Source: Actinokineospora globicatena (GTDB taxonomy: Bacteria; Actinomycetota; Actinomycetes; Mycobacteriales; Pseudonocardiaceae). Taken from it: a stretch of DNA of 64,000 bases. The stretch spans positions 62,001 through 126,000 of the forward strand of contig NZ_JAMTCR010000005.1 in NCBI RefSeq assembly GCF_024171945.1, in the 5' to 3' direction. The position numbers and the translations under genes are program-made. Positions 17,940 through 26,619 of this stretch are shown one piece after another. How positions within the stretch are numbered: position 1 is the stretch's first letter; every line of letters starts with the position of its first letter. The notes under the pieces are model-generated. The model did no database searches. It was not told the DNA's origin and saw only the letters and a program-made list of their open reading frames with translations.

Positions 17940-18920
17940 GTCGAACACCGCGGGGTCCAGGTCCACGCCCAACGCGGCGGCCAGGACGTGGGCGGCCAGG
18001 CGCGGGGGGATGGCGTTGCCGATCTGCTGGGGGATGTCGCCGCCGGACCACGGGTAGTCGGCGGGGAAGGTCTGCAGGCGGCCTGCCTCCGCCGGGGTGA
18101 AGCGGGGGAGTTCGACCCCGTCGGCGGTGGTCAGGCGGTTGCGGGAGATCTTGCCGGTCACCGTGGCGGCGGGTTCGGCGGAGGTGCGGCGGCCCCTGGC
18201 CTTCGGGTCGCCGCCCGTGCCGTAGTTGGAGATGACCACGAACGGCTCGGGCCGGTCCAGCGCGTCGGCCATCGAGCGCCAGCGGGGCAGGTCCCCGGCG
18301 GGCGCCACCCCCTTGCGGTACCGCTGGTGCGTCGGCCGCGGCAGTTCCGGCAGGCGGTCCCGGCGGGCGACGAGGATCGCGCGGCGGCGGGTCTGCGGGA
18401 CGCCGAACTCCTCGGTGTTGAGGATCCCCACGGCCGAGCGGTAGCCGATGCCCGCCAGCGCCTCCGCGACCGCCTGCCACACCGGGAGCACGGCCTGGAC
18501 CTGCTCCAGCACGATCGCCTCGTACGGCCGTCCCAGCCGGTGCGCGGCCAGCGCCCACCGCAGCGGTTCGAGCACCAGCGCGGTCCGCTCGTCGTCGAGC
18601 TCGGCCAGGTCGTCGCGCACGTCCTCGCCCGCGGCCATCCGCTTGACGAAGCCGAGCACCACCTCCAGCGCCCGCCGCCCGGCCCCGCCGCCTGCGACGG
18701 TGTAGGTCTGGCAGGGCGGTCCACCGGCGAGCACGGTCGCGTCCGGGAAGTCTGCTGGGCCGTGGTCGCGGACGTCGCCGACCACCGTCGCCAGCCCCGC
18801 GGCCGCCCTGGTGGCGCACGCGTTGCGGTCCCACTCGACGCCGGTCACCGCCACGCCCAGCCACCGGGCGGCCACGTCGAGCCCACCGGGACCGGCGAAC
18901 AGGTCGACCATCACCGTCAT
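17928..18920 (-). CDS. DNA (cytosine-5) methyltransferase
   Basis: A 330-residue C5-methyltransferase with motifs in standard order: SAM-binding DLFAGPGGLDVA (motif I), catalytic GGPPCQTY (motif IV, Cys nucleophile), a glutamate in VLEQVQ at the position of motif VI, QTRRRAILVA (motif VIII), and QIGNAIPP (motif X). The region between VIII and X would contain the target-recognition part. It transfers a methyl group from SAM to C5 of cytosine in a specific site. No restriction endonuclease is visible nearby, so it is either solitary or partnered with the unusual STAND-kinase gene. ATG 18920 is used; ATG 18911 is possible. Confidence 0.9.
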   Translation of the reverse strand: MTVMVDLFAGPGGLDVAARWLGVAVTGVEWDRNACATRAAAGLATVVGDVRDHGPADFPDATVLAGGPPCQTYTVAGGGAGRRALEVVLGFVKRMAAGEDVRDDLAELDDERTALVLEPLRWALAAHRLGRPYEAIVLEQVQAVLPVWQAVAEALAGIGYRSAVGILNTEEFGVPQTRRRAILVARRDRLPELPRPTHQRYRKGVAPAGDLPRWRSMADALDRPEPFVVISNYGTGGDPKARGRRTSAEPAATVTGKISRNRLTTADGVELPRFTPAEAGRLQTFPADYPWSGGDIPQQIGNAIPPRLAAHVLAAALGVDLDPAVFDSPR

Positions 18921-19019
18921 AGCGGCCGATTCTAGGTAACGGTGCCCGGTGAACCCTTGCTGCCCACCGGGTCCCCGGCTAGCGTCTGCGCACTTCACCA
19001 GCCCCGAGGAGGTGCCGCA

Positions 19020-19121
19020 ATGGTGTTCGCACGGGTGGCGACCGTCGTGCTCGCCGTGGTAGCGATGATGATCGGAGACTCCCGCGCCGCGGCGCAGTGG
19101 ATCACCCTCCTGCCTTTCTAG
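19020..19121 (+). CDS. Micro-ORF encoding a 33-residue secreted or membrane peptide
   Basis: ATG 19020 is preceded by GAGGAGG at ideal spacing (7 bp). The peptide starts MVFARVATVVLAVVAMMIG, a hydrophobic signal-like segment, then a possible Ala-x-Ala cleavage site (RAAA), leaving QWITLLPF. It sits between the methyltransferase promoter and the second M4 gene. It could be a leader peptide, a small membrane protein or a secreted signal. Coding is supported by the ribosome-binding site and composition only. Confidence 0.45.
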   Translation: MVFARVATVVLAVVAMMIGDSRAAAQWITLLPF

Positions 19122-19377
19122 AGTAATTCTGTGTATAAGTGGAAATCGGTCATAAACTAAGGCCCGATTGACAATAAAATGCCCCCGATCGGCTGGTTTG
19201 TCCGCTTTGACCTGCATCTTCACGGTGATGACGTTGTGAAGATTTGGCCGTGTGAAGGACCTGGTTTCACCCTGATGCGCGGGGATAGCGTTCGGCGCCA
19301 ATAGTTCATCCCTGCGTTTTCCAGGTTTCCCTGCCGTGGATTTCTCCCAACCACGAGAGGCCTGGGAAAGGAGCACC
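19122..19377 (+). promoter_or_regulatory. AT-richer promoter region of the second M4 protease gene
   Basis: This stretch is clearly less GC-rich than its surroundings, with words such as GTGTATAAGTGG near 19131 and ATTGACAATAAAATG near 19166. TTGACA at 19168 could act as a -35. The gene's ribosome-binding site AAAGGAGC ends 4 bp before the start at 19378. Confidence 0.35.
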
Positions 19378-21516
19378 ATGAAGCCGGCACATCGCCTGCT
19401 CGCCGTCGGCGGCGCGATCGCCGCGGGATTGGTCGCCGTCGGGACCGCCATCGCGGTCCCCAACACCGAGGCCCAGCCCGCCACGGTCGCGACCACCGCA
19501 CAAGCCCAGGCCAACGCCACCAGCGCCGTCTCAGCGCTGGTCGCCAACCCGCCCGCCGCGCTGCACGCCAGCGGCAAGGACAAGTTCGTGCAGAAGGCCG
19601 TGCGCTCCGCTGGCGGCCTCAACTACGTCGCCTACAACCGGACCTACAAGGAGCTCGAGGTGATCGGCGGTGACTTCGTGGTCGCCACCGACAACCAGGG
19701 CACCGTGAAGGCCACCAGCGTCGCCCAGGACAACACCCTGGGCGAGGTCGACGTCACCACCGCCAAGCTGTCGCAGGCGGGCGCCGACGCGATCGCCCTC
19801 AAGCAGCTCACCGGCGCGAAGCCCAACGGCGCGGGCCGCAAGGTCGTCGTCGCCGAGGGCACCGGCCGCCTGGCCTACGAGAGCAACGTCATCGGCCAGG
19901 ACGAGCACGGCCACGCCAGCGCGCTCAGCGTCTACGTCGACGCCCAGGACGGCCGCGTGCTGCGCACCGTCGAGCACCTCGCCGAGGGCACCGGCACCGG
20001 CTACTGGAACGGCCCGAACCTGCCGCTCAACACCACCAAGTCCGGCAGCACCTACAGCCTCAAGGACCCCAGCATCTCGGGTCTCGACTGCCGCGACTAC
20101 AGCTCCGGCGCGGTCTTCTCCGGCTCCGACGACTCGTGGGGCAACGGCACCGCGACCAACAAGGAGACCGGCTGCGCCGACGCGCTGTTCGTCGCCCAGA
20201 CCGAGAACAAGATGCTCTCGCAGTGGGTCGGCCGCAACAGCTTCGACGGCCAGGGCGGCGCCTGGAAGATCAACGTCGGCCTCGACGAGCAGAACGCGTA
20301 CTACTACAGCTCGCGCCCGGCGTACGTGAACCTCGGCCACAACCCGCAGGGCCAGTGGGTCGGCTCGCTCGACATCCTGGGCCACGAGATGGGCCACGGC
20401 ATCGACGACCACTCCGGCTCCGGCGGCTTCTCCGGCGGTGGCACCCAGGAGTTCATCGGTGACACCTTCGGCACCGCGACCGAGTGGTTCGCCAACGAGC
20501 CCTCGACCTACGACGAGCCCGACTACATCATGGGCGAGGACACCAACCTCGTCGGCTCCGGCCCGATCCGCTACATGTACAAGCCCTCCCTGCACGGCAG
20601 CGACCCCAACTGCTACTCCAGCAGCGTGCCCAACATGGAGGTGCACGCGGCGGCCGGTCCCGGCAACCACTGGTTCTACCTGCTCGCCGAGGGCTCGAAC
20701 CCGAGCAACGGCCAGCCGGTCAGCCCGACCTGCAACAACACCACGCTGCAGGGCATCGGCATCCAGAAGGCCATCAAGATCATGCACGGCGCGGTCCAGC
20801 TGAAGACCTCGTCCAGCTCCTACCTGAAGTACCGCACCTGGACGCTGACCGCGGCCAAGAACCTGTACCAGGGCAGCTGCGCCGAGTTCAACGCCGTCAA
20901 GGCGGCCTGGGACGCGGTGAGCGTCCCCGCGCAGTCCGGTGACCCGACCTGCACCGGTGGCACCACGCCGCCGAGCAGCACGACCACCACGCCGCCGACC
21001 ACGTCGTCGACCCCGCCGACCACCAGCACCCCGCCCACCACCACGACCCAGCCCCCGGGCGGCTGCTCCGGCCAGAAGATCCTCAACCCCGGCTTCGAGT
21101 CCGGCAAGACCAACTGGACCGACCCGAACACCACCATCGGCAACTGGACCAGCTACCGCGAGCCCGCTCGCAGCGGCACCCAGTCGTCCTGGCTCGGTGG
21201 CTGGGGCTCGGCGCACACCGACACCGTGTCCCAGTCGGTCACCATCCCGACCGGGTGCCGGGCGACGCTGAGCTTCTACCTGCACGTCGACTCGGCGGAG
21301 ACCGAGAACCTGGCCTACGACAAGCTCACGGTCAGCCTCGGCTCCAGCACCGTCGCCTCGTTCTCCAACACGAACAAGGCCGCCGGGTACGTGCAGAAGA
21401 CCTACGACGTCTCCTCCCTGGCAGGGCAGACGGTGACGTTGAAGTTCGCGGGCAGCGAGGACAGCAACCTGCAGACCTCGTTCGTCCTCGACGACCTGGC
21501 ACTGACCCTGGGATAG
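19378..21516 (+). CDS. Secreted M4-family metalloprotease
   Basis: A 712-residue exported protease. Signal peptide 1-27; FTP/PepSY propeptide to about 190; M4 catalytic domain about 200-525 with zinc motif HEMGH at 336-340 and the third ligand in GGTQEFIGDTFG; a Thr/Pro-rich linker about 528-560; and a C-terminal beta-sandwich about 561-712. That last domain (NPGFESG..., then ...LQTSFVLDDLAL) is paralogous to the last domain of the M4-M28 protein at 8266. Thermolysin-type endopeptidase activity is expected outside the cell. The ATG is set by AAAGGAGC and the signal peptide. Compared with its paralogue it lacks the M28 and Ig-like insertions. Confidence 0.9.
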   Translation: MKPAHRLLAVGGAIAAGLVAVGTAIAVPNTEAQPATVATTAQAQANATSAVSALVANPPAALHASGKDKFVQKAVRSAGGLNYVAYNRTYKELEVIGGDFVVATDNQGTVKATSVAQDNTLGEVDVTTAKLSQAGADAIALKQLTGAKPNGAGRKVVVAEGTGRLAYESNVIGQDEHGHASALSVYVDAQDGRVLRTVEHLAEGTGTGYWNGPNLPLNTTKSGSTYSLKDPSISGLDCRDYSSGAVFSGSDDSWGNGTATNKETGCADALFVAQTENKMLSQWVGRNSFDGQGGAWKINVGLDEQNAYYYSSRPAYVNLGHNPQGQWVGSLDILGHEMGHGIDDHSGSGGFSGGGTQEFIGDTFGTATEWFANEPSTYDEPDYIMGEDTNLVGSGPIRYMYKPSLHGSDPNCYSSSVPNMEVHAAAGPGNHWFYLLAEGSNPSNGQPVSPTCNNTTLQGIGIQKAIKIMHGAVQLKTSSSSYLKYRTWTLTAAKNLYQGSCAEFNAVKAAWDAVSVPAQSGDPTCTGGTTPPSSTTTTPPTTSSTPPTTSTPPTTTTQPPGGCSGQKILNPGFESGKTNWTDPNTTIGNWTSYREPARSGTQSSWLGGWGSAHTDTVSQSVTIPTGCRATLSFYLHVDSAETENLAYDKLTVSLGSSTVASFSNTNKAAGYVQKTYDVSSLAGQTVTLKFAGSEDSNLQTSFVLDDLALTLG

Positions 21517-21559
21517 GTGATCCTCCACCAGGGACAGTCCAGTAGGGACAGATAAAACA

Positions 21560-21594
21560 GGCGGGCACCCGGCTCATCCGACCGGGTGCCCGCC
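21560..21594. terminator. Bidirectional terminator between convergent protease genes
   Basis: A 13-bp perfect stem (GGCGGGCACCCGG and its complement) with a 9-nt loop and TTCTT on the plus side. It serves the M4 gene, and probably the convergent M1 gene as well. Confidence 0.75.
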
Positions 21595-21610
21595 TTCTTA
21601 CTTCGGTGGT

Positions 21611-23128
21611 CTACTTGTGGTCGTGCGCGTGGTTGGCCAGCGCGCGCTGGATCTCCTTGTAGGACTTGGGCTCCGCCGTGGCGACCGCGGCCGCGCGGGG
21701 CGGGGTCGGGCCGTTGGGGCCCGCGAAGGGCTTGCCCGGGGTGTAGAGCCAGACCTTCAGCAGCTGCCGGACCGGCCGACCGGGCGCGATCCGCTCGGCG
21801 AGCGCGGTGAACTCCTCGATCCGGCCGGTGCCGCCCTTCTTGGTGGCCTGCCAGGTCTTGAGGATCTGGAAGAACTTGTCGTCGCCGACCTGCGAGCGCA
21901 GCGCGTGCACGGCGGCGGCGCCCCGGTCGTAGACGGCGGCGTCGAACTGCCGGTCGGCACCCGGGTCACCGGGCAGGACCTGCCAGAACGGGTCGTCGGC
22001 TGGCTTGGAGTCGTAGACGTACTGCGCCAGCTCCGCCGCGGTGCCCTCGCCGACGTGCTCCGACCACAGGTACTGCGCGTAGGTCGCGAAGCCCTCGTTG
22101 AGCCAGATGTCGCTCCAGCGGCCCACGGCGACGCTGTCGCCGAACCACTGGTGGGCGTTCTCGTGCGCGACCAGCGAGGCGTTCGAGCCCCCGATGAACC
22201 CGCGGGCCCCGTACACCGGCCTGGTCTGGTTCTCCAGCGCGAAGCCGATCGCGGTGGTGACCACGCCGCCCTGCGCCTCGAACGGGTAAGGCCCGAACTG
22301 GGTGGCCAGGAACTCGTTGATCTCCGGGGTGCGCTCGACGCTGGCCTTCGCCGCGCCGAGCGAGTCGCCGAGGTCGGCGCCGTAGGCGGTGATGAACGGC
22401 TTGGCGTCGGGCGTGGTCTGCCGGTTGACTTCGAACTTGCCGATCTCCAGCGAGGTCAGGTAGGTGGCCTGCGGCTGGGTGCTGCGCCACCACCAGCGGG
22501 TCCAGCCGGTGCGGTTCTTGGTGGTGCGCACCAGGTTTCCGTTGGAGAGCGCGACGACGGAGTCGGGCACCTCGACCGAGACGTCGAAGGTGGCCTTGTC
22601 GGTGGGGTGGTCGTTGGACGGGTACCACCACGACGCGATCTCCGGCTCGTTGACCGCGAGCGCGCCGTCGGCGGTCTTCACCCAGGAGGTGAACCCGTTG
22701 ATCTTCACGGTGGACGGCCGGTCGTTGTAGGCCACGACCACGGTGACCTGGGCGCCCTTGGCCAGCGGCCGCGCCGGGGTCACCACCAGCTCACCGTCGC
22801 CAGCCGCGTTGGCCGAGAACGTCGCCGCCACGTTGTTCACCAGCACCGAGGACACCTTCAACCCGAAATCCAGGTTGAATCGGGACAATTCCTGCGTGGT
22901 GGTCGCGGTGATGGTCGTCGTGCCGGACAGGACATCCGTCGTGGGCTGATAGCTCAACCGGATGTCGTAGTGCGACACGTCATATCCGCCGTTTCCGGCA
23001 TTCGGGTAGTACGGGTCGCCGACACTGGGCGCCCCTGGTGCTGGTGCGGCCGCTGCGACGCTGGTCAGGAGCGTGGCTGCGGCGCAGACGAGTGCGGCGG
23101 TTGTTGTGCCGCGAACAGTTTTGCGCAT
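21611..23128 (-). CDS. Secreted M1-family aminopeptidase
   Basis: A 505-residue exported metalloenzyme of the gluzincin M1 family. It has a signal peptide (MRKTVRGTTTAALVCAAA...), an N-terminal beta-sandwich domain, a substrate-anchoring segment GFALENQTR at the usual GAMEN place, and the zinc signature HENAH then WLNEGFATY. The chain ends soon after the catalytic domain, lacking the large C-terminal helical domain of PepN, as in the short secreted M1 enzymes. The ATG at 23128 has GGAGGG 5 bp upstream. It should release N-terminal amino acids from peptides, complementing the secreted M4 and tripeptidyl peptidases nearby. Confidence 0.9.
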   Translation of the reverse strand: MRKTVRGTTTAALVCAAATLLTSVAAAAPAPGAPSVGDPYYPNAGNGGYDVSHYDIRLSYQPTTDVLSGTTTITATTTQELSRFNLDFGLKVSSVLVNNVAATFSANAAGDGELVVTPARPLAKGAQVTVVVAYNDRPSTVKINGFTSWVKTADGALAVNEPEIASWWYPSNDHPTDKATFDVSVEVPDSVVALSNGNLVRTTKNRTGWTRWWWRSTQPQATYLTSLEIGKFEVNRQTTPDAKPFITAYGADLGDSLGAAKASVERTPEINEFLATQFGPYPFEAQGGVVTTAIGFALENQTRPVYGARGFIGGSNASLVAHENAHQWFGDSVAVGRWSDIWLNEGFATYAQYLWSEHVGEGTAAELAQYVYDSKPADDPFWQVLPGDPGADRQFDAAVYDRGAAAVHALRSQVGDDKFFQILKTWQATKKGGTGRIEEFTALAERIAPGRPVRQLLKVWLYTPGKPFAGPNGPTPPRAAAVATAEPKSYKEIQRALANHAHDHK

Positions 23129-23295
23129 GATTCCCTCCCTCGTGGGCGCCGCCGAAGGTAGTGCTTTGCGCATCGGTGCCATACAGCTGAAAGGGGGTTC
23201 CTAGTGAATGGGAATCATTTAATTTCACCGCTTCAACAGATGACGACGAACGACGTGGGCCATTGCGACCAACCCGGGTGTGCGATGCTGGCCCG

Positions 23296-23727
23296 GTGTT
23301 GAGCGACGACCTGGTCCGGCTGCGGCGCGCCCGCGATCGGATGGACCGCGACTACGCGCAGCCGCTGGACGTGGCCGCGCTGGCCAAGGGCGCTCTCATG
23401 TCCTCCGGCCACTTCTCCCGCAGCTTCCGGGCCGCCTTCGGCGAGTCACCGCACAGCTACCTGATGACGCGGCGGGTCGAGCGGGCCAAGGCCCTGCTGC
23501 GCCGCGGCGACCTGAGCGTCACCGAGGTCTGCTTCGCCGTCGGCTGCTCCTCGCTGGGCTCGTTCAGCTCCCGGTTCACCGAGCTGGTCGGCGAGAGCCC
23601 CAGCGCGTACCGGGCGCGGGCGCACGACGAAGTGGTGGGCATCCCCGCCTGCTACGCCAAGCGCTTCACCAGGCCGGTCCGCCACCCCGTCACGAATGGA
23701 GAAGCGACCCCGCCGAGCGCGAAGTAG
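23296..23727 (+). CDS. AraC-family transcriptional regulator
   Basis: A 143-residue short AraC/XylS-type regulator consisting almost only of the paired helix-turn-helix domain: first HTH LDVAALAKGALMSSGHFSRSFRAAFGESP, second HTH LSVTEVCFAVGCSSLGSFSSRFTELVGESPSAYR. It lacks a separate ligand-binding domain. The C-terminal tail is short and basic. GTG 23296 is one of several possible starts (also GTG/TTG within a few codons). The VOC gene begins 10 bp downstream, and AraC/VOC pairs of this kind are common in actinomycetes, so it probably controls that gene. Confidence 0.8.
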   Translation: MLSDDLVRLRRARDRMDRDYAQPLDVAALAKGALMSSGHFSRSFRAAFGESPHSYLMTRRVERAKALLRRGDLSVTEVCFAVGCSSLGSFSSRFTELVGESPSAYRARAHDEVVGIPACYAKRFTRPVRHPVTNGEATPPSAK

Positions 23728-23737
23728 CGTCGTCCAC

Positions 23738-24154
23738 ATGCCACTGACGATCTCGCACACCTTCATCGCCGTCCACGACCACGACGCCGCCCTGGCCTTC
23801 TACCGCGACGCCCTCGGCCTCGAGGTCAGCAAGGACGTCTCCTACGAGGGCATGCGGTGGGTGTCGCTGCGCCCCGCCGCCCAGCCCGAGTTGGAGATCG
23901 TGCTGGAGCCCCCGGCCGCGGACCCGAACACCTCGGCCGCCGACCGCGCCGTGCTCACCGACCTGCTGGCCAAGGGCCTGCTGCGCGGCGTCATCTTCGC
24001 CACCGACGACTGCGACGCGACCTACGAGCGGATCGCCGCCAGCGGTGCGGAGGTCGTGCAGGAGCCGATGGACCAGCACTACGGGGTCCGCGACTGCGCG
24101 TTCCGCGACCCTTCTGGCAACCTGATCAGGTTCACGCAGACCAAGCAGGCGTAA
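23738..24154 (+). CDS. VOC-superfamily (glyoxalase-like) protein
   Basis: A 138-residue protein with the paired beta-alpha-beta-beta-beta fold of the vicinal-oxygen-chelate family: ISHTFIAVHDHDAALAFYRDALGLEV in the first half and GVIFATDDCDATYERIAASGAEVV...FRDPSGNLIRF in the second. Such proteins include glyoxalase I, dioxygenases and antibiotic-binding or -modifying proteins. The metal ligands cannot be assigned with certainty and the substrate is unknown. It is directly downstream of the AraC regulator, which suggests an inducible detoxification unit. Confidence 0.8.
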   Translation: MPLTISHTFIAVHDHDAALAFYRDALGLEVSKDVSYEGMRWVSLRPAAQPELEIVLEPPAADPNTSAADRAVLTDLLAKGLLRGVIFATDDCDATYERIAASGAEVVQEPMDQHYGVRDCAFRDPSGNLIRFTQTKQA

Positions 24155-24221
24155 CGCCGGGTAGCCAGGGGCCGACATCCTGTTCGCGCCGCCCAGGGCC
24201 CGGGTGGCGCGGAGGGGGATG

Positions 24222-25499
24222 GTGCGGTCGATGCCGGGCAAGTCCCGTGCCGTCCTGATCGGCACGTCGACCTACAGCGACGACGGCCTGCCCGACATCC
24301 CGCAGGTCGGTCCCGGCCTCGCGCAGCTGGGGCGGCTGTTCACCGATCTCGGCTTGGTGCAGGGCTGCGACCTGCTGCTCGACCAGCCCAGCATGCCGAA
24401 GCTCGGCAGGGGCCTGCGGGCGGCGATGGACCAGGCCGAGGACCTGCTGCTGGTCTACTACATCGGCCACGGGCTGATCGGCCGCCAGCACGAGCTGTAC
24501 CTGGGCATGCGCGACTCGGAGGTCGACCACCCCGACTTCGGGTCGCTGTCCTACACGTCGCTGCGCGAGCGGGTGCTCGACAGCCCGGCCGCTGTCAAGA
24601 TCGTCATCCTTGACTGCTGCTTCTCCGGCCGCGCGCTGGGCTCCGCGCTCGCCGCCCCGGTCGACGAGCTGGCCATCGACGGCACGTACCTGATGACCTC
24701 CGCCGCGCGCGACAAGGTCTCGCTCGTGCTGCCCGGCGAGGAGTACACCGCGTTCACCGGCCGCTTCCTGCGCCTGCTCACCAACGGCATCCCCGGCCAC
24801 GGCGACCACGTGACCATCGACGAGGTCTACCGCGAGCTGCTGCGGATCATGACCGCGGGCAACCTGCCCCGCCCGCAGAAGCGCGGCACCCGCACCGCCG
24901 ACCAGTTCCGCATCCCCAACCGCGCGGTCGTGATCAGCCCGGAGTACCTGCGCGAGCAGGTCAACGCCGTTGTCGCCAAGGCCCGTGCGGAGGGGTGGGC
25001 AGCGGCCGTCGACGCGCTGGTCGAGCTGAACGACCGCCAGGTCGACACCCTGCCCGCCGATGACCCGGACGTCCTGCGCACGCGGTCGCACGTGCTGTTC
25101 GCCCGCGCTGCCGCAGGTGGGGCCCAGGCTGCTGCCACGGACCTCGCCGCCCTGCTCACGACCCAGGTCACGGCGCAGGGCGAGCACCACCCGGACTCGC
25201 TGCGCACCCGCCACTACCTGGCGATCTGCGTGGGGGAGAGCGAGAGCCCCGCCGCCGCTGTCCCGCTGCTGCGCGTGCTCACCCCGGTCCAGCGCACCGT
25301 CCTGGGCTACGACGACGAGGACACCTGCCGCACCCAGCACGCGTTGGGCCGGTACCTGTTCCGGTCGGGGGAGCGGGAGGAGGCGGCCGTGGTGCTGGCG
25401 GAGGTCCTCGCCGTCCGCGAGCGGGTGCTGGCCGCGGCGGACCCGCTGCTCGCGCAGACCCGGCGGGACCTGGACCTGGTGCGGGGGTCCGGTGGCTGA
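24222..25499 (+). CDS. Caspase-like (C14) protease with C-terminal helical repeats
   Basis: A 425-residue protein. The N-terminal caspase/metacaspase fold (about 8-245) starts SRAVLIGTSTYSD, has the catalytic histidine in YYIGHG (His83) and the catalytic cysteine in ILDCCFSG (Cys133 at the DxCxSG position), and contains YLMTSAARD and AFTGRF motifs typical of prokaryotic caspases. The remaining 180 residues are Ala/Leu-rich helices, TPR-like. GTG 24222 lies 6 bp after GGAGG; ATG 24219, GTG 24204 and ATG 24231 are alternatives. The stop overlaps the Clp-N gene by 8 bp, so the two are translationally coupled. Expected role: an effector protease activated by a partner in a conflict or cell-death system. 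Confidence 0.88.
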   Translation: MRSMPGKSRAVLIGTSTYSDDGLPDIPQVGPGLAQLGRLFTDLGLVQGCDLLLDQPSMPKLGRGLRAAMDQAEDLLLVYYIGHGLIGRQHELYLGMRDSEVDHPDFGSLSYTSLRERVLDSPAAVKIVILDCCFSGRALGSALAAPVDELAIDGTYLMTSAARDKVSLVLPGEEYTAFTGRFLRLLTNGIPGHGDHVTIDEVYRELLRIMTAGNLPRPQKRGTRTADQFRIPNRAVVISPEYLREQVNAVVAKARAEGWAAAVDALVELNDRQVDTLPADDPDVLRTRSHVLFARAAAGGAQAAATDLAALLTTQVTAQGEHHPDSLRTRHYLAICVGESESPAAAVPLLRVLTPVQRTVLGYDDEDTCRTQHALGRYLFRSGEREEAAVVLAEVLAVRERVLAAADPLLAQTRRDLDLVRGSGG

Positions 25500-26571
25500 C
25501 CGGTTCGAGGGCTTCACGCCCGCCGCTCGCCAGGTCGTCGCGCTGGCCGAGACCGAGGCCGCGCGGTCTCACCACGACTACCTCGGGTCCGTCCACCTGC
25601 TGCTCGGCCTCGCCCAGGGCCCCGGCACAGCGGCGGCGGTGCTGTCCGGGGCGAACTTCGGCCCGGAGGTCCTGCGCACCCGAGCCGAGTCCCACGTCCG
25701 CCGCGGCGTGTCCACCGGTCGGACCCCGCTGCGCGTCGCCGCCGAGGTGCACCGGGTCGTGGAGCACGCCAAGGAGGAGGCGGCCGAGCTGGACCGCCCG
25801 CTGGTCGACACCGAACACCTGCTGCTCGGCCTGCTCAGCGAACCCAACTGCGTCGCCGCCCGGATGCTGCACGGCCTCGGGGCTGACCGAGCCGACCTGC
25901 GCGCCAGGGTCGTTGCCGCCGTGGCACCGGAGCCTTCGGGGGACCGGTACACGGAGCCTGTGTCGCCTCTGGTGACCATCGGCCGGGACGCGCAGATCGA
26001 CACCGTCGCCCGGGCACTGAGCCGCCGCGTTCCGCTCAACGTGGCCATCCACGGGCCTGCCGGCGTGGGCAAGTCCTCTGTCGTCCGTGGCCTGGCCCAC
26101 CGCATCACCAGCGGCGACGTCCCCCGCGCCCTCCTCAACCGCCCACTCCGGAGAGTCCTGGGCGACCTCCCGGCAGGCGAGCTTCCCGCCCTCGCCGATT
26201 GCATCCTCTGGTGCGCCGCCGATTCCCCGGTCCTGACCTCCGCCATCACCCGCGGCATCAGAGTCCTGGTCACCGCAGAAACTCCCATGCCAGCCCCCTT
26301 CCACCCCGTCGAGCTACGCCCCCTGAGCATCCCGACCACAGTGGAAGTCCTGACCGCGGTACGCCCCAGCATCCAGGCCCACTACGGCCTCACCATCACC
26401 ACCGCAGCCCTCACCGCCGCCGCCGAATCCGCCGTCGGCCCCCTCCCCGGCGCCGCCATCGACCTCCTCGACGAAGCCTGCGCCCGAGCCACCAACTCCA
26501 CGGTCACCGAGGCCGACATCCGCCCCCACCCCCGCCCCGCCTTCGACACCGACATGTGGACCCTCGGCTAG
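25492..26571 (+). CDS. Clp-N domain protein with degenerate AAA module
   Basis: A 359-residue protein. Residues 1-145 hold two Clp-N repeats, as in ClpC/ClpB N-domains (FTPAARQVVALAETEAARSHHDYLGSVHLLLGL; second repeat around VDTEHLLLGLLSE). Residues 160-350 resemble a ClpB/ClpC first AAA domain with Walker A GPAGVGKSS (Lys194). The segment where Walker B FIDEIH should be reads CILWCAADSP, and the arginine-finger region is altered, so ATP hydrolysis is doubtful. It ends with the LPGAAIDLLDEACARA helix typical of the family. There is no second AAA domain and no ClpP-binding loop. It is coupled to the caspase gene and precedes the NACHT gene, suggesting an adaptor or sensor that recruits substrates. 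Confidence 0.82.
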   Translation: MADRFEGFTPAARQVVALAETEAARSHHDYLGSVHLLLGLAQGPGTAAAVLSGANFGPEVLRTRAESHVRRGVSTGRTPLRVAAEVHRVVEHAKEEAAELDRPLVDTEHLLLGLLSEPNCVAARMLHGLGADRADLRARVVAAVAPEPSGDRYTEPVSPLVTIGRDAQIDTVARALSRRVPLNVAIHGPAGVGKSSVVRGLAHRITSGDVPRALLNRPLRRVLGDLPAGELPALADCILWCAADSPVLTSAITRGIRVLVTAETPMPAPFHPVELRPLSIPTTVEVLTAVRPSIQAHYGLTITTAALTAAAESAVGPLPGAAIDLLDEACARATNSTVTEADIRPHPRPAFDTDMWTLG

Positions 26572-26619
26572 CTCGACGGCGCTTGCCCGGGTGCCTCTAG
26601 ATCAGATAGGGAGAGCAGC

